A stretch of 64,000 bases of DNA. Origin: an uncultured Prevotella sp. Its GTDB lineage: Bacteria; Bacteroidota; Bacteroidia; Bacteroidales; Bacteroidaceae. The translations under genes were made by a program, and so were the position numbers. Below are positions 1-9,171 of this stretch, one piece after another. The stretch spans positions 62,001 to 126,000 of the forward strand of contig CAMOGW010000001.1 in NCBI GenBank assembly GCA_946614435.1, read 5' to 3'. Below the pieces are notes generated by a model. It had not been told where the DNA came from and ran no database searches. It worked only from the letters and a program-made list of their open reading frames with translations. Each line of letters begins with the position of its first letter. Within the stretch, counting starts at the first letter, position 1.

Positions 1-809
1 AACAGATCATCGTTCCGAAGAATCCCGACAAGAAAAGCGAGGACGGAATCGTCGTCACAAATAATTTCATAGCTGTCATCGACGGCTCCACCTCGAAGAC
101 CACACGCCGCTACAGCCTCTTCCGCTCCAACGGTCGCTATGCGATGCAGCTCATCGGAAAGTATCTTCGCAAGGCACCCAAGGACATATCCTGTCACCAG
201 TTCTGCACAGGAGCCTCACGCGCCATTGCCCGACAATACAAGCAATCCGACATTCCGCGACTCATCGAACACCCCGAAGAACGCCTCACCGCCTCGTGCA
301 TCGTCTATAGCCGACTGCGCCGTGAAATCTGGATGGTGGGCGACTGCCAGTGCATGCTGGCTCCGCTTTCATCTGCCACTCCCACCTATTCTTATTATGA
401 CAACCCCAAGCCCTACGAGCAGGAATTGGCCGAGCAGAGAGCCGCCATCATCAGGAGCAGCAGTCAGCCACACGACAGTTTCCTCACCGACGACACAGCC
501 CGAGCAGCCATCATTCCTCGCATGATCGAGACCATGCAGGAGCAGAACAAGAGCTATGCCGTAGTCGATGGTTTCGTCATACCAGAGCAGAAGGTGCGCA
601 TCCTAACGCTCGACTTCCAACCGTGGGAAATCATCCTTGCCTCCGACGGCTACCCTTTCCTCGAACCTACGCTTGAAGCCTCAGAGCAGCGACTGGCTCA
701 CCAACGGGAGACCGATCCGCTGAACATAGGTGAGTTCAAAGCCACTAAAGCCTTCGTTAAAGGAAACAATTCGTTCGATGACAGGGCCTACATCAGATTT
801 AGAGTCTGA
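1..809 (+). CDS. PP2C-like protein phosphatase domain protein (5' truncated by window)
   Basis: The reading frame is open from the first bases of the window and ends in TGA at 807-809, so the start lies upstream; an internal ATG at 144 is not the start because coding-like sequence continues before it. Visible motifs fit the PP2C fold: AVIDGSTSKT near the left edge (first metal-binding Asp-Gly), IWMVGDCQ in the middle, ILASDGYPFL (second Asp-Gly), and a C-terminal FDDRAYIRF that could supply the last metal aspartates. It would be a cytosolic metal-dependent serine/threonine phosphatase or a degenerate relative. It is host DNA outside the phage, just before the tRNA genes. Family assignment is from motif spacing only. 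Confidence 0.55.
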   Translation, partial: QIIVPKNPDKKSEDGIVVTNNFIAVIDGSTSKTTRRYSLFRSNGRYAMQLIGKYLRKAPKDISCHQFCTGASRAIARQYKQSDIPRLIEHPEERLTASCIVYSRLRREIWMVGDCQCMLAPLSSATPTYSYYDNPKPYEQELAEQRAAIIRSSSQPHDSFLTDDTARAAIIPRMIETMQEQNKSYAVVDGFVIPEQKVRILTLDFQPWEIILASDGYPFLEPTLEASEQRLAHQRETDPLNIGEFKATKAFVKGNNSFDDRAYIRFRV

Positions 810-813
810 AAAA

Positions 814-845
814 TTTGGCAGATAGCAAAAAAATGCCTACCTTTG
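814..845 (+). promoter_or_regulatory. Bacteroidetes-type promoter for tRNA-Arg
   Basis: TTTG at 814-817 and TACCTTTG at 838-845 are separated by 20 bases, matching the Bacteroidetes sigma-ABfr -33/-7 consensus. It lies about 60 bases upstream of the tRNA and starts inside the region right after the upstream stop codon. Confidence 0.7.
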
Positions 846-906
846 CACCGCTATTTTCAGAAGCGCCCCATTTCTTTGAGGCAATATATGTTCTGAAAAC
901 GAGTGG

Positions 907-980
907 GGTCTGGTAGCTCAGCTGGATAGAGCAACTGCCTTCTAAGCAGTAGGTCTTGGGTTCGAGTCCCAACCAGATCA
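907..980 (+). tRNA. tRNA-Arg (anticodon TCT)
   Basis: A complete cloverleaf: acceptor arms 907-913 and 973-979 pair with one G-U, discriminator A at 980, anticodon stem ACTGC/GCAGT around the loop CTTCTAA with anticodon TCT at 941-943, and a TTCGAGT T-loop. CCA is not encoded. It reads AGA codons. Confidence 0.95.
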
Positions 981-1112
981 CCTTGAAGAATCCGCGAGAG
1001 GCTGGCCAACAGTTCGATCGCGGATTTTTCATTTTCTACATCCCACGACTTGGAAAAAGATACGCAAAGTATCGCATAAAAACTCGTTTTTCAAAAAAAA
1101 GGAGAAAAAAGT

Positions 1113-1143
1113 TTTGCAGAATGAAAAAAAATATCTACCTTTG
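1113..1143 (+). promoter_or_regulatory. Promoter of the tRNA-Lys pair
   Basis: TTTG at 1113-1116, a 19-base spacer, and TACCTTTG at 1136-1143 form a textbook Bacteroidetes promoter 22 bases before the first tRNA-Lys. The two tRNAs are probably one transcript ending at the hairpin at 1350-1371. Confidence 0.7.
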
Positions 1144-1164
1144 CACCCGCAATTCAAAAAGGAT

Positions 1165-1237
1165 GCACCCGTAGCTCAGTTGGTAGAGCACCTGACTCTT
1201 AATCAGGGTGTCCAGGGTTCGAGCCCCTGCGGGTGTA
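1165..1237 (+). tRNA. tRNA-Lys (anticodon CTT), copy 1
   Basis: 73-nt cloverleaf. The acceptor arm GCACCCG pairs with CGGGTGT (terminal G-U), anticodon loop CTCTTAA gives anticodon CTT, T arm CAGGG-TTCGAGC-CCCTG. CCA is not encoded. Identical in sequence to the second copy 24 bases downstream. Confidence 0.95.
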
Positions 1238-1260
1238 CTTTTGAAAAGCAAAAACGGGAT

Positions 1261-1333
1261 GCACCCGTAGCTCAGTTGGTAGAGCACCTGACTCTTAATC
1301 AGGGTGTCCAGGGTTCGAGCCCCTGCGGGTGTA
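1261..1333 (+). tRNA. tRNA-Lys (anticodon CTT), copy 2; likely integration target
   Basis: Identical to the first tRNA-Lys over all 73 bases. It is the last host gene before the integrase, which starts about 310 bases downstream pointing away. Tyrosine integrases commonly use the 3' end of a tRNA gene as attB, so its 3' half (T arm to discriminator) is the obvious candidate for the phage-host junction. The matching right-hand repeat is not in this window, so this remains inference. Confidence 0.93.
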
Positions 1334-1349
1334 CTAAGTATCGGAAAGT

Positions 1350-1376
1350 TGGCAGGACATAAATCCTGCCACTTTT
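1350..1376 (+). terminator. Terminator of the tRNA-Lys operon
   Basis: Perfect 8-bp stem TGGCAGGA (1350-1357) with TCCTGCCA (1364-1371) around a 6-base loop, followed by CTTTT. It closes the tRNA transcript before the integrase region. Confidence 0.75.
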
Positions 1377-1517
1377 CATTGAAAGTCAGGCACTTAGTCG
1401 CCTAACTCTTTGATTTCAAGTTAGTTCAATATCAAAATTTATTGTTGAACAACGCAGTTCGATTGGAATTTGTTGGAATGATATGGAACGGCTTGGATGG
1501 TCTTGGAAAGCGTAATT

Positions 1518-1559
1518 CTGTTACCAATTCTGTTACCACTTCCCCAAAACCTGTTACCA
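1518..1559 (+). repeat. Three CTGTTACCA direct repeats in the att-integrase interval
   Basis: The nonamer CTGTTACCA occurs at 1518-1526, 1530-1538 and 1551-1559, within the 310-bp gap between the last tRNA-Lys and the integrase start. Directly repeated short motifs here resemble arm-type binding sites of tyrosine integrases; they could also be excisionase or repressor sites. Nearby are several TTGGAA-like repeats (about 1455-1507). Nothing else coding is visible in 1377-1645. Confidence 0.45.
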
Positions 1560-1645
1560 AATCTCCGTTTAGAACGTGGGAAATGGATGGTTTGTCGCTC
1601 TTTCCTTTCAGAAATGAAATCTGACTGCCTTAAAAAAAACTAAAA

Positions 1646-2794
1646 ATGAAAGAAAGAGTGAAAGTGGTCTATGACCGCAAGGGAACAGTCAAGAAGACTG
1701 GAGTTGGAAAAGTTGAGCTTCAGATCTATCTCACATGGACTCAGCGCAAGTGGGTAACTGTTGGAAATGCTACCCCCGATGATTGGGAAGTATTGGCCCA
1801 GAGTGTTAATGTCCGTACCAAAATTAAGTATTACGAGAGCATTATCCGGGCTATGGAAACTCTCAATGAGGATATGACCATTGAGAATTTCAATAACCAC
1901 ACTATGGAAGATGTCGTAACTGCCAATACTGACAAATCTAACTTTTACAACGGCAACGACCTCCGTCAGAGCTTCGTTGCGTTCTGTCGTGAACACTTGG
2001 AGAAGGAAGGCCTTGCCAAGAATTCCGTCAAGGACCACAAGGTAGTCTTCAATGCCGTTGAAGAGTCCGGCATTCTCAACACCTTTGCTGACCTCACCAA
2101 GGCCAATGTCATTGCCTTTGATGCCTGGCTCCGTCGTCAGAACAACAAGAGCGACTACACCATCAACGGCTACCACAAGAAAGTCCGCAAGTACACCAAG
2201 ATCCTGTGGCGGTTGGAGATGATAGCCTCCGACCCCTACGAGTACGTCCGTTTCCCCAAGGGGAGCAACAAGGAGCGTGTTCCTCTTGTGGAGGACGAGC
2301 TGGTGAAGATACGCCAAGCCGAGTGCAGCGGTCGTATCGAGCGCGCGCGTGATCTCTTTATATTTATGGCCTACACAGGGCTGGCCTACTGTGACATGGC
2401 CGCCTTCAACTTCAGCACCATGACCGAAGCGCACAGCGACTACACCTATATTGACGGTTCCCGTCTGAAGACAGGTTCCAACTTCTTCACCCCTATCCTT
2501 CCCCCTGCCATGGACGTGCTGAAGAAGTACAACTACAAGTTGCCTGTCATCAGCAATCAGAAGATCAATGACTACCTTGACATCCTCCGTGAGCGCCTTG
2601 GCATCAACAAGAAGGTGACCTGCCACATCGCCCGTCACTCCTTCGCCACGCTGATACTCTCCTACGACCTTCCCATTGAGAACCTGAAGCGTATGCTCGG
2701 CCACAAGAACATCACCACCACTCAGATTTACGGCAAGATTCTCAAGTCCAATGTCGAGAAGAATGTCAGCACCAAGCTCAAGGATCTGAAGTAG
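1646..2794 (+). CDS. int: Tyrosine recombinase / phage integrase (IntDOT-like active site)
   Basis: A 382-residue site-specific recombinase that would integrate and excise this element. An N-terminal arm-binding region is followed by a SAM-like core-binding domain (about 100-195) and a catalytic domain. Catalytic residues visible: beta-lysine in SRLKTG, H327 and R330 in HIARHSF, H353 in MLGHKNI and nucleophile Y362 in TQIYGKI. The position where most relatives have the first arginine (TGLRxxD) reads TGLAYCDM, as in the CTnDOT integrase group common in Bacteroidetes. It begins just after the tRNA-Lys pair and its last 17 bases overlap the convergent tail gene, so it belongs to the phage. Start: ATG after an A-rich leader. 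Confidence 0.92.
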   Translation: MKERVKVVYDRKGTVKKTGVGKVELQIYLTWTQRKWVTVGNATPDDWEVLAQSVNVRTKIKYYESIIRAMETLNEDMTIENFNNHTMEDVVTANTDKSNFYNGNDLRQSFVAFCREHLEKEGLAKNSVKDHKVVFNAVEESGILNTFADLTKANVIAFDAWLRRQNNKSDYTINGYHKKVRKYTKILWRLEMIASDPYEYVRFPKGSNKERVPLVEDELVKIRQAECSGRIERARDLFIFMAYTGLAYCDMAAFNFSTMTEAHSDYTYIDGSRLKTGSNFFTPILPPAMDVLKKYNYKLPVISNQKINDYLDILRERLGINKKVTCHIARHSFATLILSYDLPIENLKRMLGHKNITTTQIYGKILKSNVEKNVSTKLKDLK

Positions 2795-4742
2795 GTTCCA
2801 TGACGCGATAGAACACCCCTTTCAGCAGCTGCGACTTTCCAGTATTTTCATGGAAGGTCGCAGTTATCTTTTCACAGACGTATTTTCCTCCCTCGATGAA
2901 GAACAGTGCGCGAGGGTCAGGGATCACGTCGGCAAAGAACGAGAATGTGTATTTCTTGCTGTTGTCAATCTCATGTGTGTACTTCATCGAGAAGCCATAC
3001 TCATCAGTCTCTTCCTGCGGCATATTGATGCGCAAGGAATACGGTGTATATTTCACCGTGAAGTCAGCATCCAGCTCTATCTTGTCCACGATGGGTCTTG
3101 GCAGCTTTCCCGGATGCCTGTTGTAGCCATCCCAGTAAGCCACATAGAGGCAGTCAAAGTAAGCATCACTTTTCTCCTTTTCCCCCTTTGCGATGGCCTT
3201 TCCTGTTTTCGTCTGCGCCAATGCCCCGCTGTTGTAGTCCGTCTGGTCCGTTCCTTGAGTAGAGCCCGACCCCGTACGAGCATTGCCATACCCCACTCCT
3301 CCCGACGTGGGTATGACCTCACCTGGCTCCCCCGTCCATGAGAATGAACTTTCCACCTCTCCACATTCGAGGAACAGGCACTGCCCCAGTGCCTCGTCCG
3401 TGTCGTCAATCCATGCCGGGACGATGCTGAGTTCCGTTTCCTCTGCCTTTCTGTCAACCACTTTCTTTCCGAACTGGTTGACAGGTTCCAGCCGGTTATA
3501 GTATTTATACCAGTTCAACGTCTCGTTGGTACTTTCGATGTGGTTTGAGTTCAGCAGTTCCGCCTTGTAGCACCACATAATGAAATAGGTGTCCACGTCC
3601 CTTGCGTAGAACAGCTTGTGTGCTTCCGAGTTCCATGCATATCCCCTTGAATAGCTCTCCCTGTAGCCGTGAGCCGTTTCCCATCTCTGGTAGCCGCTTA
3701 TTCTCTGTGTTGCAGCCCATGCCAGAAGTTCCGCCAGCGTTGCATATACGACGGCCTCGTCCTTATGGTCGTCGATGTACCACTGGCAGCTTTTGTATGC
3801 CCACATCCTGTTGTCGTTGTCGGCATAGGCCATGTTCTTTGAGCCGACATAGTCCGACTTGTTTTCCTTCGTCACCTCCACCGTGTACCTGTTGACAATC
3901 TTCTCAATATGCTCGTCAGCCGTCCGTGCTGCTATCCTGTGTGAGAACTCGAACGTGATGGTCCTGGCCTTATGGTTGATGGCAAACTCGCCTCCCATCA
4001 TTATCTCCAGCTGTTCAAAGAACTCTGTGAGCGTCCAGCCGGGAAGAGCGATGGCGAAGTTCCACGGTGCCCATGTCGAAGGCAGCGTGTTACAAATAAT
4101 CAAGTACTTGTACCTGCTGTTTCTGATGGCGTTGAAGTCGCCTGTGTATCCAAGCACCTCACAGATCTTTTCCAGTATATATACAAGGTAAGGCTGGAAT
4201 GTGATTGATTCCGTGGATTGCGCCCAGCTATAGTCCCCCGATTCGCTGATATACACCTTGTTCTGCATGTTTCCTGAGGTGTTGTTGACCCACGGCAGTG
4301 CCACCCAGTTCACCGTCGGGTAGCAGTTCCAGCAAGCCGTATTGAAACTGACGTTGGCCGGATTGCGCTGTGCCGCATCAGGATAGCCAAGGTTCAGTTC
4401 ATTCAGGCGTATCTCATCAAATGAATCATCATAGTTCTGTTCGCTTCTTCCCTCCAGGAACTGCGTCTTCACCTCCACCTCCGATATTTGCGTGATGGTG
4501 ATGGAGCCAGCCTTGTAGAAATCCCTGTCCCTGATCTCACAGTCGAAGACCACCTTGTTCTTCTCCACGTCCTTCCGGTGGACATGCCCGAAGATGCGTA
4601 TGTTCTCCGGGCAGTCTTTCAGTGGGAAGGTGATGGCCAGTGTATAGCTGTCCGACCCTGTGAAGAGGCTGTTCTCGCTGATATACTCAAACGACGTATT
4701 CTTTTTCATGACGGCCAAGTTGCCGTTGATCATTATTTCCAT
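2778..4742 (-). CDS. Phage tail-tip / tail-associated protein
   Basis: 654 residues, the last minus-strand phage gene, directly after the tape measure gene with a 3-base gap. By position it should be a distal-tail or tail-associated (tail-tip) protein that assembles on the tape measure and contacts the host surface. The N-terminal part (about 1-120) is beta-rich (FEYISENSLFTGSDSYTLAI) as expected for such proteins. The middle is rich in Trp/Tyr and the stretch around residues 470-520 is Gly/Ser/Thr-rich, probably a linker. I recognise no enzymatic motif. Function is from gene order and composition only. Its stop overlaps the integrase stop region. Confidence 0.6.
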   Translation of the reverse strand: MEIMINGNLAVMKKNTSFEYISENSLFTGSDSYTLAITFPLKDCPENIRIFGHVHRKDVEKNKVVFDCEIRDRDFYKAGSITITQISEVEVKTQFLEGRSEQNYDDSFDEIRLNELNLGYPDAAQRNPANVSFNTACWNCYPTVNWVALPWVNNTSGNMQNKVYISESGDYSWAQSTESITFQPYLVYILEKICEVLGYTGDFNAIRNSRYKYLIICNTLPSTWAPWNFAIALPGWTLTEFFEQLEIMMGGEFAINHKARTITFEFSHRIAARTADEHIEKIVNRYTVEVTKENKSDYVGSKNMAYADNDNRMWAYKSCQWYIDDHKDEAVVYATLAELLAWAATQRISGYQRWETAHGYRESYSRGYAWNSEAHKLFYARDVDTYFIMWCYKAELLNSNHIESTNETLNWYKYYNRLEPVNQFGKKVVDRKAEETELSIVPAWIDDTDEALGQCLFLECGEVESSFSWTGEPGEVIPTSGGVGYGNARTGSGSTQGTDQTDYNSGALAQTKTGKAIAKGEKEKSDAYFDCLYVAYWDGYNRHPGKLPRPIVDKIELDADFTVKYTPYSLRINMPQEETDEYGFSMKYTHEIDNSKKYTFSFFADVIPDPRALFFIEGGKYVCEKITATFHENTGKSQLLKGVFYRVMEPTSDP

Positions 4743-4745
4743 ATC

Positions 4746-7700
4746 TTATTTCCTCCTTGATTTAGGTGTTTTGTTTCTCATTAGGAGCTCATACTCGTCC
4801 TGTGCCTGCTTGATGCCCGTGTCCCCCGTCACGGTGTTGACGGTCACGAACGGCTCATCCAGTCGGTCCTTCAGCTGTTTGATCACCTCTGCATATTCCT
4901 TCATGGCCGTGTGAGTTGCAGCAATCTCCGTCTGTGCATCCGTTGGCTGCTGCACGATGACTGTCTGCTTAGGCTGGTTGGACTGTGCATAAACGCTTGG
5001 TGCCGTTATCGTCCTTGAAACGTCATCCGAGCGTAACGATCCAACAGTGTTCGTTCGCTGTGCATAGTCCAGTGCCTCAATCATCGGGCGTGCCACGGGA
5101 GATTGCAGCAGCTGTTGCGAAGCCACCCATTCCCCTTTATGAACGACCCCGGCCACCTCATACTTGCCTCCTTCTCCGGTGAAGCCGCCTTCTGCAAAGC
5201 CCTGTGCGGCACTCGCCTCCTGCTGTTTCTTGATGGCCGCAATCTGAAGCATGCCTGCAGCGACGGCGGTTGCTGCAGCTATAGGAGCCAGCACCCAGCC
5301 GATGACAGGCACTGCAGCCGCGCTACTATACGCATTGATGGCCGCAGTAGCCGTCTGTGCGACAGCCTGCATGACCTGCATCGTGTACATCTTCTTGTTC
5401 GCCTCGTTCTTCACCTTGGCGATCTCGGCCTCCTTCTCCTTCTCCAGCTTCTTCATGATGTAGTTGTTGCCCTCAGCGTTGGATATCTCCGTCTTGTACC
5501 GTTTCTCGATGGCCGACACCTGAATGTCACATTCAGCCTGTATGAGTGACGACAGCTGCTGGAAGATGCTGCTCATGCCTGAGCTGATGACGTCCAGGGA
5601 GCCAGTGACCGCCTTTCCCATGTCCGACTGCAGCCAGTTCTGCATGTCCGAAGTCCATTCTTCGAGGAAGTTCCTGTTATCATCCAGTTCATCGATGCCA
5701 TATTGCTTTCGGAGTGCTTTCTTTGCCTTCTGATATGCTTCCTCGATGCGCAGCTTCTCCTCCGCGCAGTCGCCTGCTGCCTCCACCTCCATCTGATAGA
5801 CCTTTTTCAGGGCTTCGATGTCGCTCATGTACTTTCCGAAGCGCTCCCCCCTGTTGTTGCCGAAGTATTCCTTCTTTATCTTTGCGAGCCTGTCCTGATG
5901 CTTCTTCTCCGCAGCCTCCGTCTCCTGCTGTCTTTTCTGCTGGTCTGCAATCAGCTTGTCTTGATACGCCCTCTGTGTCTGAAGGTGTTCGTTCGTGCCA
6001 TCCTTGTAGATAGCCAGCAGCCTGCGAAGATGGTTCAGCTCCAGCAGCTGTATCGTCTGCTCGTACACCTCCTGTTCCACCTCTCCGTCGATGTACCGCT
6101 GTTTCTGCACGGCCACCGCCTCATTGTAAAGCACGTTTTCCTGTTCCGCCGTCGTCTTCACGTCGTTCTCGGCCTGTTTTCTCCTTGCCTCATGGAAAGC
6201 CGCCTGTGCCTCCAGCCGTTCCTTGTCAGTCAGGTCAGTCCTTGCAAGGATTTTCTTCTGGTATTCCTGTTCAATCTCACTGATCCTCTGCATGTACTGC
6301 TCATAGTTCTTCTGCCCCGTGGCATACGCGATGCGGTTCAGTGCCTCCTCCTTGTCCTTCCATTCCTTTTCTGCCTTGAAGCGTTCGGCCTTCGTCTTGT
6401 CCTCCACTGTCGGCTCATCATTGCCGTCGTTTCCTCCATCTCCATCCCCCTTCATGGCCTCTGCCTCGTCTGCCAGTCTCTGGTTCTCAGCCGTGAGTTT
6501 GTCGATGATGCCGTTATACTGTCTGACAGCATCATCCAGTTCCTTCAGCTGTGCCTTCCATGCCTTGTAAGCCGACGGTCCTGCCGACGCACTTGCAACG
6601 GCCTCGTTTTCAGCCATGCCGTTCACCGTCTCGTTGAAATAGGCATTCTGAATATTTTCCGAAGCCCCATCGAAGTGCTTCTTCAGTTTCTCCTCCGCTG
6701 CAGGCAGCTTGTCCAGAGCCGCCTTTATCTTCGCTGAGTTCTTCAGCTGCTCCGTGTAGTTGGCGAGAATCTTGATGTTATGTCCGTACAGTCTGCCCTC
6801 CTCCGATATGCTTGCGTGGTAGTCCGGCACAATCTGCTGCAGTTGCTCGATGGCCCTCCTTCTGTTGTTTACCGACACGTTCTCATTCTCGATGGTCTGT
6901 CTGAGCGTGTCAATGCGCCTGATTTCCTCAGCCGTGCTCCTGCTCGATTCATCCTCCACCTCAGCCAGTCGCTGCTGCGCCTTTGCCACAGAGCCGGAAG
7001 CAGTGGCAAACTTCATGTACAGTCCAATGAGCGTAGTCATTACCACGATGGCCGCTCCCATCGGGTTCATCTTCAGTACCTTGTTGAAGAATGTCTGAGC
7101 CGCTGCCGCTGCCGTTATCCGTCCTGTCAGCACCCTGTGCTTCAGGATCGATGCAGCCAGCCAAGTATCTTCCACGGCATGCCACGCCACCTTCATCTTC
7201 TGCACAGCTACGAAGCGGAGAGACCACACGTATTGCAGTTTCACAGCAGCCCAGTAGCCAGCCAGTGCCACCGTCACGGTCAGGATGACCGCCTTGTACT
7301 TGATGCAGAAGTCCACGATGGCAGACAATGCACGGAGCATCAATGTTGTGGAGGAGATGACATGCTGCATGACGGGCTGCAGCTTCTCCCCCAGTTCCAC
7401 TGCCATTTCCTTGACGCGCTTCTTCGCCTTGTCAAGACCTGCCTGTACCGTTGTGTTCTGCACGTTATACTCCTTCGTCACCGACGAAGCCTCCTTGAAA
7501 GCCTTTGCCGCTTCCTCCTGTTCCCACTTCACCATGTCAAGGTTGCCAGCCAGAGCCGAAATCACCTGAGCAGCCCTTGCCCCGTTCTCCCCCATGTCTT
7601 TGAAGACAGGCGCCAGCACGTCGATGTTGCCCAGCTCATGCAGTGTTTCGAGCAGCATCAGCAGTCCCTCGTTGGTACCACGGCTCAGTGCCTCCTTGAA

Positions 7701-8783
7701 CTTCTCCGCGTTCATGCCCGTTGCCTTGATCACCTTGTCCTGTTCTTTGAACATGTCCATAATCAGCTTGGAGACGGCAGTCGCCGACATCTCCACCGCC
7801 TGTCCCTGTGAGTCCAGCACAGCGGCAAGGCCCATGATTTGCGGTATGGTCATTTCAGCCTGTGCGCCGACACCTGCCATTCTCTTAGCGAAGTTGGCCA
7901 GGTATGGAGCCGCTGCCGTGCAGTTCTGTGAAAGCTCGTTGATCACGCTGCCCACAGACAGAAGCGCCTTCTCCGTACCCAGTCGTTCCTCGTCGCCGAA
8001 GATCGTAGTGAGTTTGGAGAGCGTGAGCGTAGCCCCGTCCCCCAGGTCATCGAGCGCCACATTGATCTGGTCGGCAGCCCTTACGAATCCCAGGATCTCC
8101 TCCTTGCTTGTCTTGCCCAGTCGTCCGGCTTCCTCAGCGAGTACGTTCAGCTGTTCCCTGCTTGTGCGCGTGTCCATCTTCTTGAACTCCTCGTTCAAGT
8201 CCTCCACCTGTTCCTTTGTCATGCCCGTAAACTTGCGTACATTCGCCATTTCAGCATCCATGTCAGCAAACGCCTTGACCGCAGACCGTCCGGCCATGAC
8301 AAGTCCCGTAATGACAGCAGCCAATCCCATGAGCGTTGTCTGCCATTCGTTCATCTTGCGGTTAAAGCGGTCCCAGAAGCCCTCACCTGCAGCAAGGTCG
8401 GCATTGACACGCGCAATTTCCGCTTTCACCCTCTTGATGGCCTCACACTGTCGGTTCCATTCCTCCGTTCCACGTCCGATGCCGTTCAGCTGGCTTCGCA
8501 GTGTGGAAAGCACCTTGTTCAGTTCCTTCGGCGTAGCCTTGTCCAGATTCTTCAATACCCTTTCCACCCCGACGGTCGCACTTTCAATTTGTGAGATCTG
8601 TCGGTTCGTCTGTCGCAACTCCTTCTGAAGACGGGTCAGTTGCGCCTTGTTCCCAGCCTTTGCAGCATTCTCGATGGCCTTTTCAAGATCCTGTGATTTC
8701 TTCTTCAGGCTGTCGAGCATTTCCTGAGCCTGTTTTCCGTTGACGGTCAGGGTTACGGTAGCGTTTGCGTTAATTGATGACAT
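4746..8783 (-). CDS. Phage tail tape measure protein (TP901 type)
   Basis: 1345 residues, the longest gene here; it sets tail length and lies inside the tail tube. Residues 1-130 are charged coiled coil, then a hydrophobic segment (about 150-170). A TP901-like core follows (about 175-430, with MDAEMANVRKFTGM and MAGVGAQAEMTIPQIMGLAA). More hydrophobic helices lie near 490-590, then a long Lys/Glu/Gln-rich coiled coil (about 600-1150), Ala-rich membrane-like helices near 1170-1215 and a C-terminal region. Such alternation of coiled coil and hydrophobic helices is typical. It is followed after 3 bases by the tail-tip gene. The leader (8784-9171) contains several hairpins. Confidence 0.92.
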   Translation of the reverse strand: MSSINANATVTLTVNGKQAQEMLDSLKKKSQDLEKAIENAAKAGNKAQLTRLQKELRQTNRQISQIESATVGVERVLKNLDKATPKELNKVLSTLRSQLNGIGRGTEEWNRQCEAIKRVKAEIARVNADLAAGEGFWDRFNRKMNEWQTTLMGLAAVITGLVMAGRSAVKAFADMDAEMANVRKFTGMTKEQVEDLNEEFKKMDTRTSREQLNVLAEEAGRLGKTSKEEILGFVRAADQINVALDDLGDGATLTLSKLTTIFGDEERLGTEKALLSVGSVINELSQNCTAAAPYLANFAKRMAGVGAQAEMTIPQIMGLAAVLDSQGQAVEMSATAVSKLIMDMFKEQDKVIKATGMNAEKFKEALSRGTNEGLLMLLETLHELGNIDVLAPVFKDMGENGARAAQVISALAGNLDMVKWEQEEAAKAFKEASSVTKEYNVQNTTVQAGLDKAKKRVKEMAVELGEKLQPVMQHVISSTTLMLRALSAIVDFCIKYKAVILTVTVALAGYWAAVKLQYVWSLRFVAVQKMKVAWHAVEDTWLAASILKHRVLTGRITAAAAAQTFFNKVLKMNPMGAAIVVMTTLIGLYMKFATASGSVAKAQQRLAEVEDESSRSTAEEIRRIDTLRQTIENENVSVNNRRRAIEQLQQIVPDYHASISEEGRLYGHNIKILANYTEQLKNSAKIKAALDKLPAAEEKLKKHFDGASENIQNAYFNETVNGMAENEAVASASAGPSAYKAWKAQLKELDDAVRQYNGIIDKLTAENQRLADEAEAMKGDGDGGNDGNDEPTVEDKTKAERFKAEKEWKDKEEALNRIAYATGQKNYEQYMQRISEIEQEYQKKILARTDLTDKERLEAQAAFHEARRKQAENDVKTTAEQENVLYNEAVAVQKQRYIDGEVEQEVYEQTIQLLELNHLRRLLAIYKDGTNEHLQTQRAYQDKLIADQQKRQQETEAAEKKHQDRLAKIKKEYFGNNRGERFGKYMSDIEALKKVYQMEVEAAGDCAEEKLRIEEAYQKAKKALRKQYGIDELDDNRNFLEEWTSDMQNWLQSDMGKAVTGSLDVISSGMSSIFQQLSSLIQAECDIQVSAIEKRYKTEISNAEGNNYIMKKLEKEKEAEIAKVKNEANKKMYTMQVMQAVAQTATAAINAYSSAAAVPVIGWVLAPIAAATAVAAGMLQIAAIKKQQEASAAQGFAEGGFTGEGGKYEVAGVVHKGEWVASQQLLQSPVARPMIEALDYAQRTNTVGSLRSDDVSRTITAPSVYAQSNQPKQTVIVQQPTDAQTEIAATHTAMKEYAEVIKQLKDRLDEPFVTVNTVTGDTGIKQAQDEYELLMRNKTPKSRRK

Positions 8784-9171
8784 AGTTCTTGCGTTGTATT
8801 ATTACTGCCTCCAGACAAGACACCACATCCGATGCTGTCCTGCCTGAGACTTGACTGGGCGAAGGTAGGCAGTAAAAATCGGGTGTGAAAAGACGCATCA
8901 AGCAGCACGGACACCCCTTCAGAGGGGTGCAGATTTAGTTAAAATCGGGAATAGTTAAGTTAATAACTATTACAGGTGCTGATTACCAATGAATTACGGG
9001 ATTGTTAAGGGCAGCGCCCTTAACCCGTCGGAATAGACACCCCCCACGCGCCCTGTCCTCGCTGACCTCGCCCGACCCCTTGATAAAGCGGAATATGTAA
9101 ACAAATGTTAAGAAATTAATGTTTTTCGTCTCGATTGTTAAATACCGCCCTTTCGTCTCGCAGATGCCCAA
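8784..9171 (-). other. Non-coding leader upstream of tape measure gene, with hairpins
   Basis: No convincing reading frame. Three perfect hairpins are visible: 8912-8918 with 8923-8929 (CACCCCT/AGGGGTG), an AATAGTTA/TAACTATT pair around 8951-8971, and 9004-9012 with 9016-9024 (GTTAAGGGC/GCCCTTAAC). A weak TACCTTCG-like element lies near 8870 on the minus strand. The interval may hold the tape measure promoter and the 3' end of whatever structured transcript covers the adjacent repeat array. Confidence 0.45.

Noticed and set aside
1114..1362. Reading frame repeating VAQLVEHLTLNQGVQGSSP
   Set aside because: It is the translation of the two tRNA-Lys genes, a well-known artefact.
1442..1624. 60-residue frame before the integrase
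   Set aside because: It runs through the CTGTTACCA repeats and TTGGAA words; the composition follows the repeats and there is no start context.
1640..2704. 354-residue minus-strand frame opposite the integrase
   Set aside because: It is the shadow of a clearly identified integrase.
5703..8628. Long + strand frames opposite the tape measure gene
   Set aside because: The tape measure protein has clear domain structure; these frames are antisense artefacts of its codon use.
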